A DNA stretch of 11,130 nt from an uncultured Acidimicrobiales bacterium (GCA_938091985.1 CALKOE010000245.1:1-11130); one strand, 5' to 3'; counted from the stretch's first letter, positions 1-5,570 are shown. Notes: generated by a model from the sequence alone, not told the origin. Made by a program: numbers and translations.

Positions 1-55
1 GGCGGACGATCTCGTGATCGTCGAGCAGGGCGACTCGAATCGTAGGTTCGCTCAC
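1..55 (-). CDS. NarL/FixJ-type response regulator, N-terminus only
   Basis: Only the first 18 codons lie in the window. From the GTG at 55 they read VSEPTIRVALLDDHEIVR. A hydrophobic beta strand followed by DDHE and IVR is the start of the receiver domain of NarL/LuxR-family response regulators, where the acidic pair binds the Mg2+ needed for Asp phosphorylation. The DNA-binding part is outside the window, so the output domain is inferred from the DDHE signature. The gene starts 37 bases after the universal stress protein stop, on the same strand, so co-transcription is likely. No strong Shine-Dalgarno sequence is visible. The order (stress protein, then NarL regulator) is like Rv3134c-devR in M. 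tuberculosis. Confidence 0.75.
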   Translation of the reverse strand, partial: MSEPTIRVALLDDHEIVR

Positions 56-92
56 GTCAGCAGTCTCGCGTGCACGGGGCCGTTTCCGCCGC

Positions 93-992
93 TCAACCCG
101 GGACGACCGCGGTTGGGCAGTGCGGCCGGTGGATGAGCGCGGTGGTCGTCGAGCCGAGGAAGAAGTGGGGCAGCCCGGTGCGGCCCCGTTGGCCGAGGAC
201 CAACAGGTCGGCGGTTTCGGAACGACTGAGCAGCACCCAACGGGCGTCGCCCTCGGCGATCTCGCGGGTGATCCGTGATTCGGGGACACCGAGCTCGGCA
301 CATACCTTGTCGGCAGCCTCGTTGACGCCGGTTTGTGCGGCCGCACGCAGCGCCTTGATGTCGAAGCGGTTGACGCCGTAGAGGATTGGCCCGTCGACCG
401 GCGTCTGCCAGGCCGAGATCGCACTGATCTCTGCGTTGTCCGGGGCGTTCTCGACTGCCCATCGGAGCGCGGCGATGGAGTTGTCGGAGCCATCGACCCC
501 CACCACGATGCGCTCGCTGGCTACAGCGGGGACCAGCGCATCGCGGCAGGGGACGATGACGAGTGGGACCGGGGTGTGATCGGCGCAGTGGCGAGCCACC
601 GATCCGATCACGTTGGCCCGCACCGGTCCGCGACCGCGAGTGCCCACCACCAACAGTTGGGCGTCGCGGGCGGTCTCGACGAGCACCACACCGGCATCGC
701 CGTGTTCGACGATCGGCGGGTCGTGGGGGACGTCGTCGGGTAGTTCGGCCATGCACGCCAAGGCGGCTTCTTGCGCGGCCGCGGCCATCTCGGCGACAGG
801 CGGTGCCGCGCCGGGCCCAAAGGGGGTGGGCGCCCAGACGGCGACCGGATAGTCCCAGGAGTGCACTGGTCGGATGGGGCCGAACTGCGCGGTGCGGGTT
901 GCGGCCCAGTCGAGAGCGGCCTGGGAGGCGTCGGTGCCGTCGATGCCGACGACCATGCCGCGCCGTTCGGGGCTCGAAGAGGCGTCGGTCAT
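93..992 (-). CDS. tandem universal stress protein (two UspA domains)
   Basis: This 299-residue protein has two UspA domains, roughly residues 12-148 and 160-298. Each starts with a VVGIDG or VVGVDG strand and ends with the ATP-binding loop G-x2-G-x(n)-G-S: GTRGRG at 117-122 with GS at 130-131, and GQRGRTG at 267-273 with GS at 280-281. Both loops are intact, so this is an ATP-binding cytoplasmic Usp of the double-domain type common in actinobacteria, usually tied to hypoxia, stationary phase or dormancy. Its ATG overlaps the stop of the upstream flavin protein gene as ATGA, and a GAGGA ribosome site (999-1003) lies six bases before the start, so the two are translationally coupled. The partner and signal are not known from sequence. 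Confidence 0.93.
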   Translation of the reverse strand: MTDASSSPERRGMVVGIDGTDASQAALDWAATRTAQFGPIRPVHSWDYPVAVWAPTPFGPGAAPPVAEMAAAAQEAALACMAELPDDVPHDPPIVEHGDAGVVLVETARDAQLLVVGTRGRGPVRANVIGSVARHCADHTPVPLVIVPCRDALVPAVASERIVVGVDGSDNSIAALRWAVENAPDNAEISAISAWQTPVDGPILYGVNRFDIKALRAAAQTGVNEAADKVCAELGVPESRITREIAEGDARWVLLSRSETADLLVLGQRGRTGLPHFFLGSTTTALIHRPHCPTAVVPG

Positions 993-1438
993 GTCAGGTC
1001 CTCGCTGTCGTCAGGTTGTTGGTGATCGGGCTGAAGGGTGCGGCCGCTGATATCGGTCGGCGCGATGTGGATCGTGCGGGCCTTCTCACCGGACGCCCAT
1101 GGTTCGGGGTCGATCTCGTCGTCATGCATTGCATCGGCGAGGGTGTGTGATTCCCGTGCTGTGCCGTGGACCACGACCGACCAGCCGGTCTGTGTGTCGG
1201 CGTTGATCTCATCGATTTCGAAGGCCACTTCGCCGATCATGATGGCGGCGGCGAGCTTGGTCCCTTCGGTGGTGCGGACGACGATCTCACCGTCGTCCAC
1301 CAGATAGTTCACCGGGAAAATGTCGGGTCTGGTCCCGTCGATCACAACGAGGCGGCCCACTTGTTGGCTCGCAAGCAGGGCCCAACAGTCTTTCTCATCA
1401 AGGGCGGAGAGAGAGGAGGTGTTGGTGCCTTCGGCCAT
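989..1438 (-). CDS. pyridoxamine 5'-phosphate oxidase-like FMN-binding protein
   Basis: 149 residues with the split-barrel flavin-binding fold of the PPOX-like family (Pyridox_ox_2 group). The family pattern is visible: VGRLVV at 27-32, IFPVNYLVDDG at 40-50, RTTEGTKL at 55-62, then a VAFEIDEI strand at 71-78 and GWSVVVHGTA at 85-94. The C-terminal 20 residues are polar and acidic. The reading frame is open further upstream, but the ATG at 1438 is chosen because the family homology begins there and AAGGA (1446-1450) lies seven bases before it. It is first of three genes (flavin protein, Usp, response regulator). Proteins of this type belong to the DosR regulon of M. tuberculosis (Rv3129). The substrate is unknown; a redox or flavin-sensing role is inference. 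Confidence 0.88.
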   Translation of the reverse strand: MAEGTNTSSLSALDEKDCWALLASQQVGRLVVIDGTRPDIFPVNYLVDDGEIVVRTTEGTKLAAAIMIGEVAFEIDEINADTQTGWSVVVHGTARESHTLADAMHDDEIDPEPWASGEKARTIHIAPTDISGRTLQPDHQQPDDSEDLT

Positions 1439-1471
1439 GTGACGATCCTTGGTCGGCAAGTGGCGGTGCGG

Positions 1472-1491
1472 ACAGGGACCAACGTCCTGAA
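1472..1491 (-). promoter_or_regulatory. DosR/NarL-like operator candidate
   Basis: The stretch ACAGGGACCAACGTCCTGAA matches the mycobacterial DosR consensus TTSGGGACTWWAGTCCCSAA at 14 of 20 positions by hand alignment, including GGGAC, the central AA, GTCC and GAA. Its core GGAC-CAAC-GTCC is a perfect 4-4-4 dyad. It lies 33 bases before the start codon of the flavin protein gene, in an operon that itself contains a Usp and a NarL-type regulator. It could also act on tdk, which is divergent and starts 46 bases away. Binding is inferred, not shown. Confidence 0.5.
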
Positions 1492-1522
1492 TCCCGCCGG
1501 TGCTCGTGCCGGATCGGTTGTG

Positions 1523-1528
1523 TAGGGT
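1523..1528 (+). promoter_or_regulatory. -10 box candidate for tdk
   Basis: TAGGGT fits the actinobacterial TANNNT -10 pattern and ends nine bases before the tdk ATG. No Shine-Dalgarno sequence is seen between the box and the start, so a leaderless or near-leaderless transcript is likely. No convincing -35 box is visible. Confidence 0.45.
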
Positions 1529-1537
1529 CGCCGTTCG

Positions 1538-2257
1538 ATGGCTGAGCTGCGTTTCACCTTTGGGACGATGGGGTCGGGGAAGTCCACCCAGGCGCTCCAG
1601 ATTCACCACAACTTGCGCGCCCGTGGTCTCCACACGATCTTGACTACGCAGCTGGATCGCGCCGAGGGACGGGTGTCGAGTCGGTTGGGTGTGTCCGCGG
1701 ACGCGGAGATCGTGGAGCCCCACACTGATCTGTTCGAGATGGTGCGTCGCCGCATGGCCCGTCAGGGCAGCGTCGATGCGGTCATCAGCGACGAGGTGCA
1801 GTTCTATACGCCGATCCAGTGCGAGCAGCTCGCCCGTGTCGTCGACGAACTCGCCGTCGACATCTACGCATTCGGTCTCCTCACGAGCTTCCAGGGGGAG
1901 CTGTTTCCCGGTACCGCCCGCATGCTCGAGCTGGCCGATCAGCGCATCGAGATCCAGGTCGAGGCTCGTTGCTGGTGTGGGGCGCGAGCCACCCACAACG
2001 GGCGGTTCGTCGATGGTCGCCAGGTTGTCTCGGGACAGCTCAAGGTGGTCGGAGACACCGGTGGTCCGACGTCGGGTGAAGTCACTTACGACCTGTTGTG
2101 CCGAGCCCACTGGCTGGATGGGGCGCGCAAAGCCAGCGGCTCCCAGCTCGAACTGCTCGATGTCGACGAAGCCCGCTCAGAGAGCGATGATGTCGACCAC
2201 AGCGGCCCGGTCGAGGTCAATCCCGATGCCGTACCCACTCCATTGAAAGCCACCTGA
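1538..2257 (+). CDS. tdk: thymidine kinase (type II)
   Basis: Phosphorylates thymidine (and deoxyuridine) to the monophosphate with ATP, the salvage step into dTTP. The 239-residue protein shows the P-loop GTMGSGKST at 9-17, the DEVQF motif at 85-89 with the catalytic Glu86, the substrate lasso around 110-128 ([15 protein letters not shown]), and zinc ligands Cys145, Cys147, Cys188 and His191. The first pair is C-x-C rather than the C-x2-C of many type II kinases. After the last ligand there is a polar, acidic tail of about 45 residues that makes it longer than the usual 190-215. The ATG at 1538 starts two residues before the conserved first strand. dcd follows after two bases, so the two genes form an operon for thymidylate supply. 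Confidence 0.95.
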   Translation: MAELRFTFGTMGSGKSTQALQIHHNLRARGLHTILTTQLDRAEGRVSSRLGVSADAEIVEPHTDLFEMVRRRMARQGSVDAVISDEVQFYTPIQCEQLARVVDELAVDIYAFGLLTSFQGELFPGTARMLELADQRIEIQVEARCWCGARATHNGRFVDGRQVVSGQLKVVGDTGGPTSGEVTYDLLCRAHWLDGARKASGSQLELLDVDEARSESDDVDHSGPVEVNPDAVPTPLKAT

Positions 2258-2259
2258 CG

Positions 2260-2826
2260 TTGATTCTCTCCGATCGCTCCATTCGCGAACAGCTCGAGGC
2301 AGGTCGCATCGTGATCGAGCCGCTCGACCCGCGGGGCCTCCAGCCTTCCTCGGTCGATCTGCGGCTCGACCGATGGTTCCGGGTCTTTCGCAATCACATG
2401 ATGAGCCACATCGATGTGAAGACGAACCTCGAAGAGCTCACCCAACTCGTGGAGGTCGAAGAGGACGAACCGTTCATCCTTCACCCGGGCGAGTTCGTTC
2501 TCGGCAGCACCCTCGAGCGCGTGGCCGTGCCCGACGATCTGGTCGGCCGTATCGAAGGCAAGTCATCGCTCGGTCGACTCGGTCTCTTGATCCACTCGAC
2601 GGCCGGCTTCGTCGATGCCGGCTTCGACGGTCAACTCACGCTCGAGCTGAGCAATGTGGCGAACCTGCCGATCACGCTCTATCCCGAGATGAAGATCGGG
2701 CAGATCTCGTTCCAGCAGATGACGACCCCGGCCGACGTGCCGTACGGGACGGGTCCGTTGCGCTCGAAGTACAAGAATCAGCGGGGCCCGATGCCCAGCC
2801 GTTACTGGGAAAACTTCGACTCGTAG
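2260..2826 (+). CDS. dcd: dCTP deaminase, probably bifunctional (dUMP-forming)
   Basis: Deaminates dCTP; the resulting nucleotide becomes the dUMP substrate of thymidylate synthase. The 188-residue protein has QPSSVDLRL at 28-36, the catalytic block [10 protein letters not shown] at 99-108 with Ser102 and Arg106, Glu129 in TLELSN, and the C-terminal nucleotide-lid region with [12 protein letters not shown] at 170-181. The segment [11 protein letters not shown] at 112-122 and the whole length follow the M. tuberculosis enzyme, which does both deamination and pyrophosphate removal, rather than the E. coli type; dual activity is inferred. The start is TTG at 2260, two bases after the tdk stop; MILSDRSI is the family N-terminus, so no other start fits. 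The ribosome site is weak, suggesting coupling to tdk translation. Confidence 0.94.
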   Translation: MILSDRSIREQLEAGRIVIEPLDPRGLQPSSVDLRLDRWFRVFRNHMMSHIDVKTNLEELTQLVEVEEDEPFILHPGEFVLGSTLERVAVPDDLVGRIEGKSSLGRLGLLIHSTAGFVDAGFDGQLTLELSNVANLPITLYPEMKIGQISFQQMTTPADVPYGTGPLRSKYKNQRGPMPSRYWENFDS

Positions 2827-2848
2827 GTCTCTGAACGCTGATCAGTTC

Positions 2849-2870
2849 TTATCCACAGGAGTGTGGAGAA
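2849..2870. promoter_or_regulatory. inverted pair of DnaA-box-like sites after crgA
   Basis: TTATCCACA (2849-2857) is the exact classical DnaA box. After a GGAG spacer comes TGTGGAGAA (2862-2870), which on the other strand reads TTCTCCACA, an 8-of-9 box. As RNA the pair folds into a nine-position stem with one A-G mismatch and a GGAG loop. It lies between the convergent stops of dcd and crgA, so a role as a two-way terminator is the main rival reading, although no U-run follows on either strand. Confidence 0.55.
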
Positions 2871-2871
2871 G

Positions 2872-3156
2872 TCAGCGGTATTGGGTGGCGGTGATGATTC
2901 CCGCAAGGATCATGCCGAGCCCCAGCAGCAGGATTCCGTTCGAGGTGTCCCAGATCGAGCCGACATAGTTCAGCAGGATCGTGGCGACACCGAGTCCGAG
3001 CAGGCCGAACATCACGACCGGCACCCACGTGGGGCTGGGCGGAAGAGTCTCATGCCCCGTATGGGAAACCGTCTCTGGCGTGTAGCCGTCGGGTCGAGTG
3101 CCCTTTGGGGTCACCCGTCCACCCGAGACCCGGCGCTTGCTTGGCTTCTGCGACAT
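2872..3156 (-). CDS. crgA: cell division protein CrgA
   Basis: CrgA is an actinobacteria-specific membrane protein of the divisome that works with FtsZ/FtsI partners at the septum. The 94-residue product has the family layout: a basic, polar N-terminus of about 40 residues, transmembrane helix 1 at about 43-65, a short loop with W69, helix 2 at about 73-91, and a very short charged tail ending QYR. The PTW before helix 1 and the G-rich second helix also fit. In M. tuberculosis crgA lies close to oriC. The start at 3156 has no ribosome site but has TAGAGT six bases before the ATG, so leaderless transcription is likely. It stands alone between dcd (convergent) and a zinc-ribbon gene. Confidence 0.85.
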   Translation of the reverse strand: MSQKPSKRRVSGGRVTPKGTRPDGYTPETVSHTGHETLPPSPTWVPVVMFGLLGLGVATILLNYVGSIWDTSNGILLLGLGMILAGIITATQYR

Positions 3157-3162
3157 GCCAAG

Positions 3163-3168
3163 ACTCTA
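3163..3168 (-). promoter_or_regulatory. crgA: -10 box candidate for crgA
   Basis: On the minus strand this reads TAGAGT, matching TANNNT, followed by CTTGGC and the crgA ATG. The six-base spacing puts the expected transcription start at or next to the start codon. No Shine-Dalgarno sequence is present. Confidence 0.55.
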
Positions 3169-3210
3169 GAGGGTCGATGCCCTCACCGGAGAACGAACTG
3201 CAACTAGAGG

Positions 3211-3228
3211 AATCACAACAATGTGATT
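3211..3228. repeat. perfect inverted repeat upstream of crgA
   Basis: AATCACA, spacer ACAA, TGTGATT: a perfect 7-base dyad in the most A+T-rich part of the intergenic region. It lies about 45-60 bases upstream of the presumed crgA transcription start, a usual distance for an operator. The protein that would bind it is not identifiable. Confidence 0.5.
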
Positions 3229-3238
3229 ATCCCCCGAG

Positions 3239-3258
3239 TTATCCACAGGTTGTGGATA
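3239..3258. promoter_or_regulatory. convergent pair of DnaA boxes upstream of crgA
   Basis: TTATCCACA (3239-3247) is an exact classical DnaA box; three bases on, TGTGGATA (3251-3258) is the reverse complement of TATCCACA. The result is a perfect 8-base inverted repeat with a GGT spacer. TTATCCCCC at 3227-3235 is a further weak match just before it. The site lies seven bases beyond the stop of the zinc-ribbon gene (minus strand), so a 3' hairpin role is possible too. Confidence 0.6.
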
Positions 3259-3265
3259 GATCCGG

Positions 3266-3517
3266 TCACTCGATGGGTGCGACGAGGTCCATGTCTTCGA
3301 GGCAATGGCGCGGCGCTTGAGGGTCTTCATCGGGGGCGATGGTCATGCGAACTTCGGCCCCGCAGATGCTGCACCGGTAGGCGATCTTCACCTTGCGAAG
3401 CTCTCCTGCGGGCGGCGGTTCCGGCACAGGAATGGCCAGGCCGCGCAACATCGCCAGGCCGATCCGGAGGATCAGAACGGCGACCACCACAGCAATCACG
3501 ACATTGACGGGGTTCAC
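3266..3517 (-). CDS. small membrane-anchored zinc-ribbon protein
   Basis: An 83-residue protein of unknown function. Residues 4-28 form one hydrophobic helix without a cleavage site, so it is probably an N-terminal anchor. A proline-rich linker (30-36) follows, then a likely metal-binding part: YRCSICGAEVRM with C-x2-C at about 49-52, and PRHCLEDM further on with His and Cys, giving four possible zinc ligands. The C-terminus is acidic. The GTG start at 3517 lies ten bases after the thiolase-like gene stop on the same strand, so it is probably last in that operon. Its ribosome site is weak. No enzyme family is recognised; the ribbon suggests a protein- or nucleic-acid-binding module facing the cytoplasm, an inference. 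Confidence 0.75.
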   Translation of the reverse strand: MNPVNVVIAVVVAVLILRIGLAMLRGLAIPVPEPPPAGELRKVKIAYRCSICGAEVRMTIAPDEDPQAPRHCLEDMDLVAPIE

Positions 3518-3527
3518 GACTGTCAGC

Positions 3528-4637
3528 CTACGGGCGACGCAAGAGCGTGGCGGCCGCGCCGGTTGGTCCGAAGGCGGCGGTCATCACCAGTTCGCCGGGT
3601 TCAGCGTGGTGGAGACCGTCGACGATGAGCCGCAGCTCTTCGGCTGCGCCGGCGTCGCCGACCGAGAGGGTTCCACCCGCTCGGTTCACGCGGTCGGGTT
3701 CGATGTCGAGTTCGTGGATCGCAAGGAGAGTCGCCGCTGCGGTGGGCTCAGCGAGCTCCCAACGATCGACGGCAGCAGGCGATACACCGTTCGGCATCGC
3801 CGCCTCGACTGCGGCACGAATACCGCCGGTGGGGTCGAGCGGGTGGCCGGCTGAACGTCCGACTCCCAATATGGGCGGTCCCACGGGCTGAGAGGAGACG
3901 ACGAGAGCGGCGACTCCGTCGGCAGCCGGAGCGAAGGTGAATCCGGTCACCGTGCCGTCGGGATCGAAGCTGGGCGGGAGTTCGGCGAGGTCGGAGGGGC
4001 GTGCGCGTGCAGTGTCGGCGGTGACGGCCGCGCCTCGCTGCATGGCCACTCGATCTCCGGGCTCGGCGGCGATCGGCGTGATCACCGCGCCAGCGGACAT
4101 GAGCGTGCGGCGCTCGTGGCTGCGGGCGGCCCACTCGTCTTGGGCGACGCGGTCGATCCCGGCGCGACGAGCGGCGCGGTCGGCAGCGGACGGTGCAGAG
4201 AGCAAGCCGCCCTCGTTCTCGACCCGGTGAGCCGGGCCGTCGCCCCACGGTCGCCCGTAGGTGCGCGCCAGCGCCGAGGCGCCGGGTTGCACCATCGTTG
4301 CGGCACACACGCCGATCACCATCGCCGTCTCGATCTCGCCTGCGGTGACTGCAGCGACCGCGGCGTGGAGGGCGGCGGTGCCGCTGGTTGCGGCTCGCTC
4401 GATCACTGTGCCGCCGATGTTGTCGGGCCAGCCTGCGGTGAGAATCGCAGCACGGGCCATGTTGGCGCCTTGCGCTCCCACCGGTTCGGCGCAGCCGACG
4501 AACACCTCGTCGATGTGGTGTCCGGCGCGTGCCACGTTCATGACGTGGGCGGTGAGGTCGACCGGGTGCCAACCCGCGAGCGCGCCTTCCACCGGGGTGA
4601 AGGGGCTGCGAATCGCGGAAGCGATGTGGACGGGCAT
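3528..4637 (-). CDS. thiolase-fold protein lacking catalytic residues
   Basis: The 369-residue product follows the two-domain thiolase pattern: ASAIRSPF and GALAGWHP at the N-terminus, VFVGCAEPVGAQG around 45-57, ERAATSG at 80-86, an APAADGVAAL strand near 237-245, and RVNRAGG at 316-322. Hand alignment to biosynthetic and degradative thiolases shows every catalytic position changed: the nucleophile Cys of N-R-x-C-x-S-G is Ala83, the Asn of NEAF is Ala296, the His of GHP is Asp328, and the C-terminal Cys is Ala354. Only two cysteines exist (49 and 111), neither in an active-site position. It is therefore probably a pseudoenzyme that may still bind CoA or a partner. The ATG at 4637 fits the family N-terminus and follows the lipoprotein gene by 16 bases. 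Acyl-CoA thiolysis is unlikely. Confidence 0.8.
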   Translation of the reverse strand: MPVHIASAIRSPFTPVEGALAGWHPVDLTAHVMNVARAGHHIDEVFVGCAEPVGAQGANMARAAILTAGWPDNIGGTVIERAATSGTAALHAAVAAVTAGEIETAMVIGVCAATMVQPGASALARTYGRPWGDGPAHRVENEGGLLSAPSAADRAARRAGIDRVAQDEWAARSHERRTLMSAGAVITPIAAEPGDRVAMQRGAAVTADTARARPSDLAELPPSFDPDGTVTGFTFAPAADGVAALVVSSQPVGPPILGVGRSAGHPLDPTGGIRAAVEAAMPNGVSPAAVDRWELAEPTAAATLLAIHELDIEPDRVNRAGGTLSVGDAGAAEELRLIVDGLHHAEPGELVMTAAFGPTGAAATLLRRP

Positions 4638-4653
4638 CGCCGCAGTCTGGTCG

Positions 4654-5298
4654 CTACCCGAGGTCGAGGAAACAGCGAAGGCCCACGGAGTCGGGAAGTC
4701 GCCCGCCGCAGGTGCGGGCGTATTCGAGGTATCCGGTGTCGATCGGGGCCGACGAGTAGAGCTCATCGCACGACTGGTTGTTGCCCGACTCGCACGAATC
4801 CCACAACAGGTCGAGCGTGCGATCGTCGCCGTAGGTGTCGAGCGCACCGTCGGCGGGGCCGGCGCCGATGCACTCAGCTGCTGCGGTCGCCGGGTCGCCT
4901 TCTGCCATCTTTCCGATGACGCAGATTGCCTCTGCTTCGCTCGTCGGTCGGCCTGACTCCTCGAGCGCTTCGATCATCGTCTGCACGAAGGCCGGCACAC
5001 TCGCGAGGTCGTCGACGCAGGAGACGGCCATCGCCAGGAGTTCGGCGTCTTCGTCGCCGGTGACGGTGCCGTCGATCACCGCTTGAGGGTCGATGTCGGT
5101 GTCGATGAGGTCCTCGAGGATGCAGCGCTGTTCATCGGTGGTGAGTTCGGCGTCGATGAGCGTGCCGATTGCCTGCTCCTGCAGCGGAGAGGCTTCAGGT
5201 CCGGCGTCGTCGCCGCAAGAAACGGCGAGAACCGCACACAGAACGACTGCCGAGAAGAGACATCGGGGGGTGATATCCACAGGCCACATCCGCCGCAC
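4654..5298 (-). CDS. cysteine-rich secreted lipoprotein
   Basis: 214 residues with a lipoprotein signal: basic start VRRM, hydrophobic core at about 14-25, and a cleavage site A-V-S-C with Cys28 as the lipidated residue, followed by GDDAG. The mature part is acidic and has eight further cysteines (59, 94, 126, 143, 169, 177, 197, 209), enough for four disulfides. Residues 162-200 show LWDSCESG, SCDELY and YARTCGG, matching a motif L-W-D-x-C-x2-G-x4-C-D-x-L-Y ... T-C-G-x-R known from many actinobacterial exported proteins of unknown role. Two stretches, E-Q-R-C-I and E-A-I-C-V, look like related repeats. GTG at 5298 is preferred over ATG at 5289 because AGGGGG (5304-5309) sits five bases before it. 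Probably first gene of the operon with the thiolase-like gene. Confidence 0.82.
   Translation of the reverse strand: MRRMWPVDITPRCLFSAVVLCAVLAVSCGDDAGPEASPLQEQAIGTLIDAELTTDEQRCILEDLIDTDIDPQAVIDGTVTGDEDAELLAMAVSCVDDLASVPAFVQTMIEALEESGRPTSEAEAICVIGKMAEGDPATAAAECIGAGPADGALDTYGDDRTLDLLWDSCESGNNQSCDELYSSAPIDTGYLEYARTCGGRLPDSVGLRCFLDLG
5273..5281 (+). promoter_or_regulatory. DnaA-box-like sequence within lipoprotein gene
   Basis: ATATCCACA differs from TTATCCACA at one position. It lies inside the signal-peptide codons of the lipoprotein gene, so it may be chance, but it shares the longer string TATCCACAGG with the two boxes around crgA. Confidence 0.3.
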
Positions 5299-5313
5299 GC
5301 TATCCCCCTGGCG

Positions 5314-5407
5314 CGACGTCGCCCGGTCGGGAGCAGTGCTCCGGGGCCGGGCGAGGCGTCGTTGCGGCATTTCCTGGGTAGGGGGCAGATTCACCCCCAC
5401 CCAGGGA
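5314..5407. other. two-stem structured element, candidate leader RNA or ncRNA
   Basis: Two strong stem-loops lie side by side between divergent genes. Stem A spans 5314-5361: CGACG pairs with CGTCG, CGCCCGG (5320-5326) with CCGGGCG (5347-5353), and inside is GGAGC-AGT-GCTCC. Stem B spans 5372-5407: TCCTGGGTAGGGGG pairs with CCCCCACCCAGGGA with two single-base bulges around an eight-base loop (CAGATTCA). Read on the minus strand both would lie in the leader of the lipoprotein mRNA, with the ribosome site just after stem A. Read on the plus strand, stem B is followed by TTCTTGGTTTT, as in an intrinsic terminator. No known riboswitch family is recognised. Confidence 0.5.
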
Positions 5408-5508
5408 GTTCTTGGTTTTGAAGGGATCACCACTCTGGACCCCACCGACAGTGGTCGTCAAGGGGAATTTCTGCCGCGCGCTGCGGTTTGTCGCCTGGTC
5501 GTCGGCCG

Positions 5509-5517
5509 TTGTCCACA
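5509..5517 (+). promoter_or_regulatory. DnaA box (actinobacterial form)
   Basis: TTGTCCACA is the consensus DnaA box of Streptomyces and Mycobacterium. It lies in the intergenic region about 50 bases upstream of the cyclase -10 box. The rest of 5411-5576 holds a 6-base dyad (ACCACT at 5429, AGTGGT at 5450) and no gene that I can support. Confidence 0.45.
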
Positions 5518-5564
5518 GTTTCGCCGGAGGGGGTGGATTTCGGACGCCTGTTCTGAGGCTCACC

Positions 5565-5570
5565 TACACT
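5565..5570 (+). promoter_or_regulatory. -10 box candidate for the cyclase gene
   Basis: TACACT matches TANNNT and is followed by CCTGCC and the GTG start. The six-base spacing indicates a leaderless mRNA and supports 5577 as the true start. No Shine-Dalgarno sequence is present. Confidence 0.55.

Noticed and set aside
989..2110. Long minus-strand frame that extends the flavin protein to 373 residues
   Set aside because: The part above 1438 is antisense to tdk, has no family match, and the ribosome site and homology both start at 1438.
3157..3265. Chromosomal origin (oriC) itself
   Set aside because: Only two full boxes in about 100 bases and no dnaA or dnaN next to it; kept only as a DnaA-box site.
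3528..4847. N-terminal extension of the thiolase-like gene to 4847
   Set aside because: The extra residues overlap the lipoprotein gene on the same strand, are low-complexity, and the thiolase fold begins at 4637.
5372..5407. ydaO (c-di-AMP) riboswitch, because the minus strand reads GGGGGTGAATC
   Set aside because: The other conserved parts of that riboswitch are not found and the element is too short.
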